Of a stretch of 47,043 bases of DNA, positions 38,188 to 47,004 are shown in pieces. The notes beneath the pieces are model-generated. The model was not told the DNA's origin, did no database searches, and saw only the letters and a program-made list of their open reading frames with translations. Each line of letters opens with the position of its first letter. Position 1 is the stretch's first letter. The stretch comes from a virus. The stretch is taken from positions 1 to 47,043 of IMG/VR virus record IMGVR_UViG_3300043496_000188. One strand, written 5' to 3'. The position numbers were made by a program, and so were the translations under genes.

Positions 38188-38585
38188 CAGAGCCTCGTCA
38201 CGTCGTTGAAGATGCGCACCGGGCCGACAGCCACCGTGATCGTCGGGTCACCGCCACCCTCAGGGGCCAGCTGGCAGTCCCACACCCCCTCGTACGCGGC
38301 GCCATCGGTGCTCGTGAAACTGCCGGGCCTGGCGCTGCCCTGCTCCGCGAGGCGGCGGCTGTCCTCCGACCTCAGGTACACGGCGGCCGGGCCGTCAACC
38401 TCCGTCGGCGCCACGAAAACCAGCGACGCGTCGACCACCGGGGAGGTGAAGGAGGACCGCACCTGCGCCGAATAGACGCGGCCGGCGATGAACACCGTCG
38501 GCGCCTTCACCGCCACGGTCAGCGTGTCCCCAGCCCAGCCCTCGAGCTTCACGACCTCGGGCACGTACTTCAGCGTATGCACCAA
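38187..38585 (-). CDS. Small fibre-module protein (132 aa)
   Basis: A mainly beta protein ([29 protein letters not shown]) resembling small baseplate or fibre-base domains that join fibres to the tail. It overlaps the collagen-like gene. Assignment by pattern and position. Confidence 0.55.
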   Translation of the reverse strand: MVHTLKYVPEVVKLEGWAGDTLTVAVKAPTVFIAGRVYSAQVRSSFTSPVVDASLVFVAPTEVDGPAAVYLRSEDSRRLAEQGSARPGSFTSTDGAAYEGVWDCQLAPEGGGDPTITVAVGPVRIFNDVTRL

Positions 38586-38598
38586 TGACTCCTCTCGG

Positions 38599-41500
38599 TC
38601 ACAAGTTTGGAGTCAGGTTCGACCCATAGCCAGCGGCAGTCAGCACTGCGGCCTCGTCGGCGGACACCACGTACAGGTGCCCGCCGAGGTAGACGTGGTC
38701 GGCGGTGTCCCACTCGGAGTTCCGCACCGTCTGCTCGGCACGCACCGACCTGCCGTGGACCACCAGCGACACCCCCCGGGGCAGCCTCGACCAGCGCCCG
38801 CCGCCCGTCCCGTACGTGACCGTCGGCGGGCGCAGCAGCCAGGTGGCGGCGACATCCTCGGGCAGCCTCCCCGAGATGGTCGAGGAGATGTAGAGGACGC
38901 CGTGCACGCAGTACGCCGCAGTCGGCGTGCCCGAGGCTCCGGTGGCTGCAGCGACCAGGCCGGCCAGCGGGTACACCTGAGGCCCGGCAACCCCGACCGT
39001 GCCGGTCGTCGCGGTCAGGGCCGGCAGTGTGCCGGTCAGTCGGTAGACGGCGGTCGCGTCGCCGACGGTGGCGCTGGTAGCAGCCAGCACCCCGGCCAGC
39101 GGGTATGCCCGGGGACCGGTGATCAGGTTGATGGCGCCCGATGTCGCCGACGTGACGGAGGAGGCTGCGGCTAGCGGGTGGCGAGCGGCAGGTGCGCCGC
39201 CCGCCGTTGTGGTGGCGGCCGGCGTGCCGGCCAGCGGGTGGCTGGCGGTGAGACCGCCCTGGTAGGTGTCGCCGTAGATGTCGGTGTAGACGCCCTCAAC
39301 CGAGGTGGAGCTGACGGCGGGCAGCAGCCCGGCCAGCGGGTAGACCTGCGGGCCCCCGACTAGGTTGATGGTGCCTGACGTTGCCGATGCCGCGTCCGCC
39401 GAACCTGCCAGCGGATGCATAGCGGCCGGGTTGCCAGCGGTGGCGGCGATCCCCGCCACCGCTGCAGCAAGGGCCAGCTTCGCCAGCAGTACACCCGCGC
39501 TGGTCGAGGCACCGGCCAGGACACCGCCCGCAGGGTGGGTGGCGGTCGGTGCGCCCGAGGATGCTGTGGCCGCCGCGACGCTCCCCGCGAGCGGGTATGC
39601 CTGCGCCCCGACGACCATCCCAATGGCGCCGGCGACCGCCGACGTGGACGCTGCCGCGCCCGCCAACGAACGGCTGACCGCCAGACCGCCCAGATACTCG
39701 TCGCCGTAGATGTCGGTGTAGGTGCCGTCGACCGCCACCGCGCTGGTGGCGACGACGACACCCGCCAGCGGGTACGCCTGGGGACCGCCGACCATGTTGA
39801 TGGTGCCTGTCGCGGTCGAGACCCCGGCGACCGATCCGGCTACCGGGTGGACCGCCGCAGGGTTGCCGACCGTGGCGCTGGTGGCGGGCGCCGTTCCGGC
39901 CAGTGGGTGGATGGCGGCGATGGTCCCGAGGGCCACGGTCGACGTGGCCGACAGCGTGCCCGCCAGCGGCAGCGCCAGCGCGACACGCTCGACGCTGCCC
40001 GTAGTCGTCGAGGTGGCGGCGACAGTGCCGGCAAGCGGGTAGGTCTGGGCCGGTGTGGCCGACCCGATGGTGCCTGCGCTCGTCGTCGTCGCGGTCGACG
40101 CGCCCGCCAGGGGGTGGGTGGCTGCCGGGTTGCCCGAGCTCGCTGTGGCTGCGGCCACAGTGCCGGCGAGCGGGTAGTCCTTCGGCGGCGAGACCATGCC
40201 GATGGTCCCGCTGGTGCTCGAGGTGCCTGCCACTGTGCCCGCGATGGGCTTGTCGACCGGGCCGCCACCGCCGCCGCCGATGGTGACCGTCGGCGTCGAC
40301 GTGTAGGTGAGCCCGGTCGTGGCACCGTTGCGGAGCACCCGGAACCGCAGCGTGTCCCCGGCGGTCAGATCCGCAGCCTTGAACGTCAGGGAGTACAGCA
40401 GTTCGGTGTAGTTGTTCCCTGCCCAGGCGACATCGTCGGCGAGCCCGTCCTCGGACACCTTCCCGGGACTGAATGTGCCCGTGCCCCCGGTGAGCCGGTT
40501 CGTGGTCGCAGCGGCGTCGGTCAGGTTGGGAGAATCGTAGGTGTCAACGGTTACGGGCTGTGGGACCGTTGACACCCTGAATAGAACGTCACCACTGAGC
40601 GGCGTCCACGTCGTTCCGTTGAATTGGACCCTGTTGCCCTCGGCGGTGCCGCCGTTGTCGGTTTGCATGTAGTAGTTGCCAACGGTCCATGCCGTCGTTT
40701 GCAGCCCGATAACATATGCAACGCCTGACTGTAATGTGAACGTGCCGTCAAAGGGGAGCGAATACCAATCTGACGCGGGATCTACTACGACGGAAGCGGA
40801 AGACAGCGAACCCGTTGACGTGGCGAGCGCCGACCCGGTACCCACACCGCCGGCACCGAGCGTACCCGAATGTGCGAATAGCACCGCACTGACGGTCCAG
40901 TCGCTGGTAGAAAAACGACCTAACTTGAATTCGACCCCCGTCAGGGGCTGCCCGTTCCCCATGAATGTCTGTCCACCAAAGAACCCAACCAAGCCTCCAG
41001 CACTGAATTTCGATGGGGTGATCGCGGTCGTGTACTCGATGAGTTTGCTACCGGGTGTCGCCCACGTCCCGCTGGCGTTCTTCTCCCACTGCAGCTGGAA
41101 GTCGTCCCACGGATCCACCGCCGCGCTGGTGGTGGCTTGCAGCCGCACCCGCAGTTGGGCGTTCACATCCCCGCCGGAGGTGTCCACGGTAGGTGTGGTG
41201 TCCTGCGCGGCCAGCGCGGTGCTCGCGGTCTCGGTGCCGTCGGCGTAGAACCGGTACGCCTCCTGGGTGATCGCCGGGTCCACGTACTGCTGCAGGATGG
41301 CGACAATGACGCCGTTGCCCGTCGCCACCGCAGCACTGCTGGTGTACGTCTGGTGCGATGCGGCGGTCAGAATCTTGTACTGGGCCAGACCGTAGTTGTT
41401 GGTAGCAGCCGAGCCACCAGTCGAACCGATACCCGAAGCCGTGCTCCAAGTGCCACCCGTGGTGTTGTTCGACCCCGTCGGTGTCGCCGCAATATTCGAC

Positions 41501-41994
41501 CCGAAGATGAAGCCAACCGCCAGATCCCCAATTACCGGAGCGGTACCGGTCGTAGTGGCGGTGGCCACAGTGGCAGTGCCTGAATAACTCGAGCCAGTCG
41601 TGGAGCGCATGGTCGCGAGCACCCCAGAGAACTCGCGGACATCGGTCGCCTTCATCGGAACAGCGAAGTCGAGAGTGACCGTGTACGACCCAACCGGCCA
41701 CGGCACCGTCGTCCGGATCGCCCACATCTCGGCAGATGACGCAGCGCCCAGCGTCACACCGGGAGAGCGAGACGCACCAAGGCGCACCCAGTCGTTCGTT
41801 TCGCCTGCAGGCTTGGCGATGCCTCCGGTAGAGAGAACCTCGGGCTTCAGGGTCGTGGAGTAGTTGTCGAACAGGATGCGAGCGATCAACGTGTTGCCGG
41901 GCGTCGTGACCGTGCTGATGTTGACGCCGATGTTGTTGGTGCCCGAGGTCTTGGTGGAGACGCCCGTGTGGTCACGAACGAACGCGACGGCCAT
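38599..41994 (-). CDS. Large tandem-repeat tail/virion surface protein (1131 aa)
   Basis: The ATG follows the glycosidase stop with no gap. Residues 1-220 form a beta domain (PKPEVLSTGGIAKPAGE) and 230-580 further beta domains. From about 580 to 1035 it is a tandem array of about 20-residue units of the form YPLAGTVAATSTTTGS or HPLAG, Thr/Ser/Ala-rich. Two larger units also contain YTDIYGDEY/YTDIYGDTY. The C-terminal 90 residues are non-repetitive. Likely an elongated surface fibre or adhesin. Confidence 0.7.
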   Translation of the reverse strand: MAVAFVRDHTGVSTKTSGTNNIGVNISTVTTPGNTLIARILFDNYSTTLKPEVLSTGGIAKPAGETNDWVRLGASRSPGVTLGAASSAEMWAIRTTVPWPVGSYTVTLDFAVPMKATDVREFSGVLATMRSTTGSSYSGTATVATATTTGTAPVIGDLAVGFIFGSNIAATPTGSNNTTGGTWSTASGIGSTGGSAATNNYGLAQYKILTAASHQTYTSSAAVATGNGVIVAILQQYVDPAITQEAYRFYADGTETASTALAAQDTTPTVDTSGGDVNAQLRVRLQATTSAAVDPWDDFQLQWEKNASGTWATPGSKLIEYTTAITPSKFSAGGLVGFFGGQTFMGNGQPLTGVEFKLGRFSTSDWTVSAVLFAHSGTLGAGGVGTGSALATSTGSLSSASVVVDPASDWYSLPFDGTFTLQSGVAYVIGLQTTAWTVGNYYMQTDNGGTAEGNRVQFNGTTWTPLSGDVLFRVSTVPQPVTVDTYDSPNLTDAAATTNRLTGGTGTFSPGKVSEDGLADDVAWAGNNYTELLYSLTFKAADLTAGDTLRFRVLRNGATTGLTYTSTPTVTIGGGGGGPVDKPIAGTVAGTSSTSGTIGMVSPPKDYPLAGTVAAATASSGNPAATHPLAGASTATTTSAGTIGSATPAQTYPLAGTVAATSTTTGSVERVALALPLAGTLSATSTVALGTIAAIHPLAGTAPATSATVGNPAAVHPVAGSVAGVSTATGTINMVGGPQAYPLAGVVVATSAVAVDGTYTDIYGDEYLGGLAVSRSLAGAAASTSAVAGAIGMVVGAQAYPLAGSVAAATASSGAPTATHPAGGVLAGASTSAGVLLAKLALAAAVAGIAATAGNPAAMHPLAGSADAASATSGTINLVGGPQVYPLAGLLPAVSSTSVEGVYTDIYGDTYQGGLTASHPLAGTPAATTTAGGAPAARHPLAAASSVTSATSGAINLITGPRAYPLAGVLAATSATVGDATAVYRLTGTLPALTATTGTVGVAGPQVYPLAGLVAAATGASGTPTAAYCVHGVLYISSTISGRLPEDVAATWLLRPPTVTYGTGGGRWSRLPRGVSLVVHGRSVRAEQTVRNSEWDTADHVYLGGHLYVVSADEAAVLTAAGYGSNLTPNL
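38890..40260 (-). repeat. Tandem coding repeats, about 60 bases per unit
   Basis: About 22 degenerate units encode the (Y/H)PLAG-x-(S/T)-rich motif. A longer duplicated block is visible: both copies run from GTIN(M/L)VGGPQ through YTDIYGD to (L/Q)GGL. Copy number could change by slippage. Confidence 0.75.
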
Positions 41995-43173
41995 TTACCG
42001 GGTACTGGGGAAGTAGTAGTCCCCCGCCAGCCAGAACCCCACGTACTGGACCCGCTTGTTCACGCAGAGGGCGTAGTAGGAGTCCATCGTCCGCTGGTCC
42101 GGGGCGACGATCTGGTAGCCGCTGACCACCTTGTTGAGGTACTCGAAGCCGCCCAGTCGGGTGGCGGTGCTGTAGAAGGTGGCGTCGAACGCCGTCACCT
42201 GCGCCCTGGTCAGGTTGTTGTTCGACGCCGCTAGGGCAGTCCAGTTATACGGCTCGACGGCACGGATCCCGTAGGAGCCGAGGATGATCCCCGCCTTCGA
42301 TGCGGGGATGCGGGACAGTTGGTAGTCGAGGGCGTCTGCCACCTGATCCATGCTGGTGATCGAGAAGAGGGGCGGCGTGCTGAAGTCCGCGAACTGGTCG
42401 TACGCCTGCATCTCCACGATGTCGAAGCCCATCGCCACGAAGTCGTTGACCGTCGCCGAGTTCCAGTTCACGCCCCGGTTCCCCGCGTACGCTGTGCCAC
42501 CGGCGTCCTGGTTCATCGCCACTTCCCCGGTGTAGTTCACTCCGAAGTACGGCTTGTTCGCCTTCACCTCCGGATCCCAGACCAGCTGCCCGGCCCAGGT
42601 CATCAGCAGGCCGGGGCCGATGCTGTCCAGGGCGGTGCGAAGCTCTGAGGCGAACAGCTTGAAGTTGGTCAGCACAGCGCCCGTGAGCAGGCTGACAGGC
42701 TCGAAGTTGAGGTTCACCCCGATGAACCCGTTGGTCTGGACGTGGGTCTTCAACGCGGCCACCGTGTTCGCGCGCAACGTCGTGTTGGCGAGCATCGTCT
42801 GGGTGCCGGCGTCCAGCGCACCCGACAGGGTGACCACCAGATTGGTGGCGATGGACAGCGCCGTGGTCTTGTTCGCTGCGCTGTACGCCATCGGGTTCGA
42901 CCCGTTCACCGGCAGCTGGGTCACCACCCCCGAGCCGTTGATGGTGAAGTTCTCCCACCACACCCCCCAGAACTTGCCCCGCGCCGCAACCTCCGTCGAG
43001 GCCATCGCCTGGATCTCGGCGACCGGCTTGTACGGGGCCAGGTACACGTAGCACTTGGGCTGGAACACGGCGCTGCGCGTGTCGAGCGCGGCCAGGGCGT
43101 CGATGATCAGATTGGTGTCGGCGATGTGACCGGTGTCCCCGGCGTTCACATGGTCGGGCAGGTTCAACGCCAT
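41995..43173 (-). CDS. GH18-like glycoside hydrolase (392 aa)
   Basis: A TIM-barrel-like sequence with IGVNLNFEP at about 151-159, the position of the GH18 DGxxxDxE motif; the Glu-158 proton donor is kept but both Asp residues read Asn. Other barrel-like strands are FVAMGFDIVEMQAYDQF and AGIILGSYGIR. The protein would cut beta-1,4-GlcNAc-type glycans (wall or capsule) if active; the Asn substitutions make reduced or altered activity possible. Tail-associated by location. Confidence 0.65.
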   Translation of the reverse strand: MALNLPDHVNAGDTGHIADTNLIIDALAALDTRSAVFQPKCYVYLAPYKPVAEIQAMASTEVAARGKFWGVWWENFTINGSGVVTQLPVNGSNPMAYSAANKTTALSIATNLVVTLSGALDAGTQTMLANTTLRANTVAALKTHVQTNGFIGVNLNFEPVSLLTGAVLTNFKLFASELRTALDSIGPGLLMTWAGQLVWDPEVKANKPYFGVNYTGEVAMNQDAGGTAYAGNRGVNWNSATVNDFVAMGFDIVEMQAYDQFADFSTPPLFSITSMDQVADALDYQLSRIPASKAGIILGSYGIRAVEPYNWTALAASNNNLTRAQVTAFDATFYSTATRLGGFEYLNKVVSGYQIVAPDQRTMDSYYALCVNKRVQYVGFWLAGDYYFPSTR

Positions 43174-43189
43174 CAGGGGCGCTCCTCAG

Positions 43190-43564
43190 TCAGGTCAGAG
43201 TGATCTGCAGGGCACCGGCCGCCCAGGTGACGGTGTCACCGATAGCCAACGTCTTCGAGCTGGTGACGGCCTGCCAGTCGGTGCGCTGCCTGCCCGCCGT
43301 CACAGCCGAGTACACCGCGAAATGGGTCACCGTCACCGCGCCCGTGGCGGTCGCCGAGGTGAGCGCGTTCTGGTTCTGCTTCACGCTCGGGTCGGCGGCA
43401 CTAGCCGCAGCCCAGCCGGTCGCACCGATGGCGGTGCGAGCCAGCGAGGCGGTCTCCGACGAGCCGTTCGCCGAGTAGGCGATGTAGTCGGTGCCGCCCG
43501 ACGTGGGGAACCCGACGGAAGAGTCGAGGATGAGCTGTGCTTCTGCGGTGGTCAAACCGGCCAT
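43190..43564 (-). CDS. Small structural protein after the capsid (124 aa)
   Basis: Ser/Thr/Ala-rich with many beta strands (VTHFAVYSAVTAG), no membrane helix. Located just after the capsid terminator, as head-decoration or fibre-base proteins often are. Function inferred from position. Confidence 0.55.
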   Translation of the reverse strand: MAGLTTAEAQLILDSSVGFPTSGGTDYIAYSANGSSETASLARTAIGATGWAAASAADPSVKQNQNALTSATATGAVTVTHFAVYSAVTAGRQRTDWQAVTSSKTLAIGDTVTWAAGALQITLT

Positions 43565-43600
43565 GTCATGTTCCTCGCTGCTTGGGGTCTACATGGAGCA

Positions 43601-43637
43601 AGGACCGGGGCCGGCGGAAGGGGCCGGCCCCGGTCCT
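43601..43637 (-). terminator. Hairpin after the capsid gene
   Basis: A 15-bp perfect stem (half-site AGGACCGGGGCCGGC) with a 7-base loop, 6 bases after the capsid stop, followed by TTGCTCC on the minus strand. A leaky terminator that raises capsid output relative to downstream tail genes is the usual reading. Confidence 0.8.
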
Positions 43638-43642
43638 GGGAC

Positions 43643-44599
43643 TCACAGGGTGGACGACGTCTCCACCCGGTACAGGGCGTTCTGCCGGTACAGGCCGTAG
43701 CCCAGCACGCCGTACCAGCCGATCGGCTGGAACCGCTTGAGCTTGTCGACCACGGGGCCGACCACGACGCCGGGCTGCTGCACGGTCGCCGACGCGAACG
43801 CCTGCTGACCGAACACGTACGACCGGCGCACACGAGCGGAGGTCGCACCGTCGAGCGCCGAGTAGCAGCGTGGGCTCTCGATGAAGACCGCGCCCCCGAA
43901 GGTGCCGATCTCACCGTCCCAAATCTTCTGCTGGGACTGGCCGTACTCGTTGGGGGTCAGCCAGCCGCCCTGCCCGGTCTGCTGGCGCAGATCGAACGAC
44001 ACCTCGGGGGAGATGATCGCCGTGTAGAGGTTGCTGCCCCGGTTGGGACGCGCCGCGTTGCCACGCAGCTTGGTTACCGCAGTGCCGAACGCCTTCGAGT
44101 TCGCCGTGTCGGTGGCGGCCACCGTCGCCGTGGTGCCGGCGAGGCTGACGTTGCCACCGATGACGCGCACCGTGTTGGTGCCGGTGCGCAGCACGTTCTG
44201 CGCCACGATGTCGAGGCTGTCCATCATGTTGAACGCGATGATGTTGGCGATGTCGGTGTCCACCCCACCGGAGGCGAGGTTGAACAGCTGCAGCCTGCGG
44301 GTGAGCAGCGCCGCGTTGCCGTACTCGCCGAGGGTGATGGTCACCGAGGTCGTGTTGCCGATGGCCACCGAGTCCGGGTCCACCGTCTCGGTGAGGGTCG
44401 CCGTGGCCGGGGCCAGGTCGTTGTAGAGCTGCAGCACGATGGTCGAGCCAGGCATGGCCTGCTGCTCGGGATGCTTGTCGGCGAACGCGTCGAAGAGGGG
44501 GACCGTGCGAAGCGCGAACGCGACCGCACGGTCGTAGGCGGTCTGAACCAGGCTGGTGCCGAGGGAGGCGCCACTGGTGTCTGTGAATACGTTGGCCAC
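43643..44599 (-). CDS. Major capsid protein, N4-gp56-like family (318 aa)
   Basis: Matches the N4-gp56-like capsid pattern: PLFDAFADKHPEQQAMPGST near residues 34-54, then ALLTRRLQLFN (about 97-108), FNMMDSLDIVAQN (123-136) and FGQQAFA (281-287). It lies between a scaffold gene and a strong hairpin, a typical arrangement for the most abundant virion protein. HK97-fold shells of this family occur in short-tailed phages. Confidence 0.85.
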   Translation of the reverse strand: MANVFTDTSGASLGTSLVQTAYDRAVAFALRTVPLFDAFADKHPEQQAMPGSTIVLQLYNDLAPATATLTETVDPDSVAIGNTTSVTITLGEYGNAALLTRRLQLFNLASGGVDTDIANIIAFNMMDSLDIVAQNVLRTGTNTVRVIGGNVSLAGTTATVAATDTANSKAFGTAVTKLRGNAARPNRGSNLYTAIISPEVSFDLRQQTGQGGWLTPNEYGQSQQKIWDGEIGTFGGAVFIESPRCYSALDGATSARVRRSYVFGQQAFASATVQQPGVVVGPVVDKLKRFQPIGWYGVLGYGLYRQNALYRVETSSTL

Positions 44600-44629
44600 C
44601 GGAGTGGCTCCTTTCGGAGAGGGAGGGCT

Positions 44630-45118
44630 TTAACCCGCCATCCCCCGGAAGATCCCCTGCAGCTCGTCCATCGACCCGGCGTTGGCAATACGCGCTTCCA
44701 GGTCGGCAGCCGTGCGCTGGTCCAGACCGCCCAGACCCACCTCGTCGATGTCACGCAGGGCGTTCACCGCCCCTTCGGGCAGGTTCGGCTCGTCGTTGCT
44801 CGACTGCGGTGGACTGGCCGTCCCGAACACGTCGGCGTACTCCTCCAGCCAGGAGCTCACCGCATCGGCGGTGGGCTCCAGATCGGTAGGGATCAGCTTG
44901 GCGATCTTCGGGTTGGACAGGCCCTTGCTTGCCAACACATCCGAGATGGCGCGTTCCCGACTCGCCTTCGACAATCCGCCCAGCTGTTCCTCGAGCGTCT
45001 TGTTCCGCGCCTCGCTGGCCTTGAGGGCCTTGCGCAGGTCGCGCAGGACGTTGTTGTCCCGCGCAGGCTGTCCGTCGAAATCGTTGTCGTCATCATCATC
45101 GGTGTCGTAGATGCCCAT
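44630..45118 (-). CDS. Scaffold-like protein (162 aa)
   Basis: An acidic start (YDTDDDDDNDFDG) is followed by a coiled-coil (LRDLRKALKASEARNKTLEE, 25-45) and a helical C terminus that usually contacts the capsid. Directly upstream of the major capsid gene. Expected to guide procapsid assembly and then leave. Confidence 0.75.
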   Translation of the reverse strand: MGIYDTDDDDDNDFDGQPARDNNVLRDLRKALKASEARNKTLEEQLGGLSKASRERAISDVLASKGLSNPKIAKLIPTDLEPTADAVSSWLEEYADVFGTASPPQSSNDEPNLPEGAVNALRDIDEVGLGGLDQRTAADLEARIANAGSMDELQGIFRGMAG

Positions 45119-45243
45119 TCAGGCTCTCCCTCATCTCGTCGCTGGCCACAGGCACCACCGGGGTAGCGGCGCTCGGCTCCAGCTAGCGGACTTGTACTCC
45201 TCACCGGGCCGCTCGATCGGTGGAGGGATTGTGGGGTGAACCG

Positions 45244-46065
45244 TCAGATGCCAGGTCCACGTAACGACGAGCCCGTGAGGCCCGACGAGCCAGAGAAGCG
45301 GGCGGCCTCCCGGGCCGCGCGCTGGCGACTGGCCAGCGTCTTGCTCTGGTCCTTCAAGACCACCACATCGGCGGCATCCTCGGCAGTGAAGTCCGTTCCC
45401 TCAACCTGCGACAGGCGTCGCTGGGAGGTGGCGAGATCACTGACGGTTGCCAGCGCGCTGCGGTAGTCGGCCTCTGTTGAGTTGTTGAACGACGTGTCCA
45501 TCGCCAGCCTCTCGGCGTACGACCGGCTCATGTCCAGCGAGTAAGTCCGAGCCAAACCCTGCAGGGTCGCGCTTCGTGCGATCCGGTCCACATGATCCTT
45601 ACCGATGCCGGTGGGATCAAGTGCGTACTGGGTGAGGTCGTCGATGCCCAGGCCGTAGTTCGTGCGCAGCGCCTCGCGGATGTGCGGGTCGGTCGCCTCG
45701 GCGACCATCCGCGCGTCCTGCAGCCGCTCCTCCAGCGACTGCACATCCACCCCCGACTCGATGAGCCGGGTGTAGGTGGTCTTCTGGTCGAACGCCCCAC
45801 CGCGCAGGCCGTAGGCGTCCAGCGCCTGGGCGTACGACCGCTCCATCGAGATGTACTCGCCCTCAGTGATCGCCTGCCCGCGTGAGCGCAGCGCCGCCAT
45901 CGCCGGGAACCGGGCCTTGTAGGCCGGCTGGTCGTACATCTCCACGACGATCTGGGCGTCGGTGGCGCCGTTGCGGATCCGGTCCAGGTACCACGAGGCC
46001 AGCTCGCCGAGGCCCGACTTGTTGAACAGGTCCTGCAGCCATGCCGGAACCTCGACAGTCGCCAT
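45244..46065 (-). CDS. Helical virion protein, candidate ejection protein (273 aa)
   Basis: All-helical with few hydrophobic runs; charged repeats near the C terminus (QSKTLASRQRAAREAARFSG). It lies between the CHAP protein and scaffold, next to other core proteins. Likely another internal-core component. No family recognised. Confidence 0.55.
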   Translation of the reverse strand: MATVEVPAWLQDLFNKSGLGELASWYLDRIRNGATDAQIVVEMYDQPAYKARFPAMAALRSRGQAITEGEYISMERSYAQALDAYGLRGGAFDQKTTYTRLIESGVDVQSLEERLQDARMVAEATDPHIREALRTNYGLGIDDLTQYALDPTGIGKDHVDRIARSATLQGLARTYSLDMSRSYAERLAMDTSFNNSTEADYRSALATVSDLATSQRRLSQVEGTDFTAEDAADVVVLKDQSKTLASRQRAAREAARFSGSSGLTGSSLRGPGI

Positions 46066-46083
46066 CTCAGCCTTCTCTCTTGA

Positions 46084-47004
46084 TCATCCGGCGAGGCCCA
46101 TCCTGGTCATGAGGTTGTAGACACCCGAGGACAGGGAGTCCTTGGCGTTGGTGGTGTTCAGCCAGCGGTTGTCCTGCTTGACCATCGTCTCGAACGCGTC
46201 CATCCCGCGCACCACCTGCTGACCGGTCTTGGGGTCGGTAGTGGTGAACGCCTTGCCGTTGGAGAACAGCGGGTCACTCCAGCTGAGGGTGTCGGGGTCC
46301 ACCTCGAGGAGCTGGGCGGCCTGCTGGAAGTAGCCGTCGGTCAGGCTGCGCAGCGTCTTGCCGCCCTGGATCTCGTCGGCGAAGACCTTGTACTTCGCCG
46401 CCGCCGCATCACGCATCTGCTGCTGGACGTCGCCGACCCCCCGGTTGGTCAGGTAGTCGCTCTTGAGCTGGTCGTTCAGGCGGTCGGTGAATGTCACGCC
46501 GTAGTCGTCGGCGTACTGGTGCAGCTGGGTTGTCACGTCGTCCCACGCCCCGCCGCGCAGCACGGCGTTCTTCGACTTGGCGACCGCGTTGGCGATCTGC
46601 TCGTCGTTCCAGCCGTACGCCCACGCGTCGCGGGCCAGCTTGGCGACCTCCGAGCCCGGCAGGTGAACGCCCTGGGCGTTCAGCGTCGACTCGATCGTCT
46701 TCTGGACCCCGGCGATGTCGCCCTTGGCGACGCCCGGCCGGGCCCGCTCCAGCACCAACCGCTTGCCGATGTCGACCGAGTACTTCTTGAAGAACCCGGT
46801 CTTCGCCATGTAGGAGGCGGTGATCTTCTCGTCGACGATCCGCTTGTCGACCAGCGTGTCGATCAGCCAGTCGATGCTCTTGCCCTCGCCGCTCTTCACC
46901 AGCTCCTTGTCCAGCTCCCGCAGGATCTTGAGGTTGCCGAAGTTGCCCTCCAGGTACTCCAGGAACTCCTTCTTGGAGTAGCCGGAGGAGCCACCGCCCC
47001 CACC
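46084..47004 (-). CDS. CHAP-domain virion protein, C-terminal part
   Basis: Continuation of the gene whose start is at 735; positions 46879-47004 duplicate 1-126 in the same frame. The 300 residues after the linker are helical (YSKKEFLEYLEGNFGNLK, then KYSVDIGKRLVLERARPG) and lack an obvious enzyme motif. They resemble the helical virion proteins on both sides and probably dock the hydrolase in the inner core. Stop at 46084, 18 bases before the next ATG. Confidence 0.8.
   Translation of the reverse strand, partial: GGGGGSSGYSKKEFLEYLEGNFGNLKILRELDKELVKSGEGKSIDWLIDTLVDKRIVDEKITASYMAKTGFFKKYSVDIGKRLVLERARPGVAKGDIAGVQKTIESTLNAQGVHLPGSEVAKLARDAWAYGWNDEQIANAVAKSKNAVLRGGAWDDVTTQLHQYADDYGVTFTDRLNDQLKSDYLTNRGVGDVQQQMRDAAAAKYKVFADEIQGGKTLRSLTDGYFQQAAQLLEVDPDTLSWSDPLFSNGKAFTTTDPKTGQQVVRGMDAFETMVKQDNRWLNTTNAKDSLSSGVYNLMTRMGLAG
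46879..47004. repeat. Terminal direct repeat, right copy
   Basis: Identical to 1-126, then diverges into poly-C at 47005 where the left copy continues with a mixed Gly-codon tract. Confidence 0.95.

Noticed and set aside
38890-40260. CRISPR array or noncoding satellite
   Set aside because: The repeats keep one long open frame and vary at third positions, so they are protein repeats.
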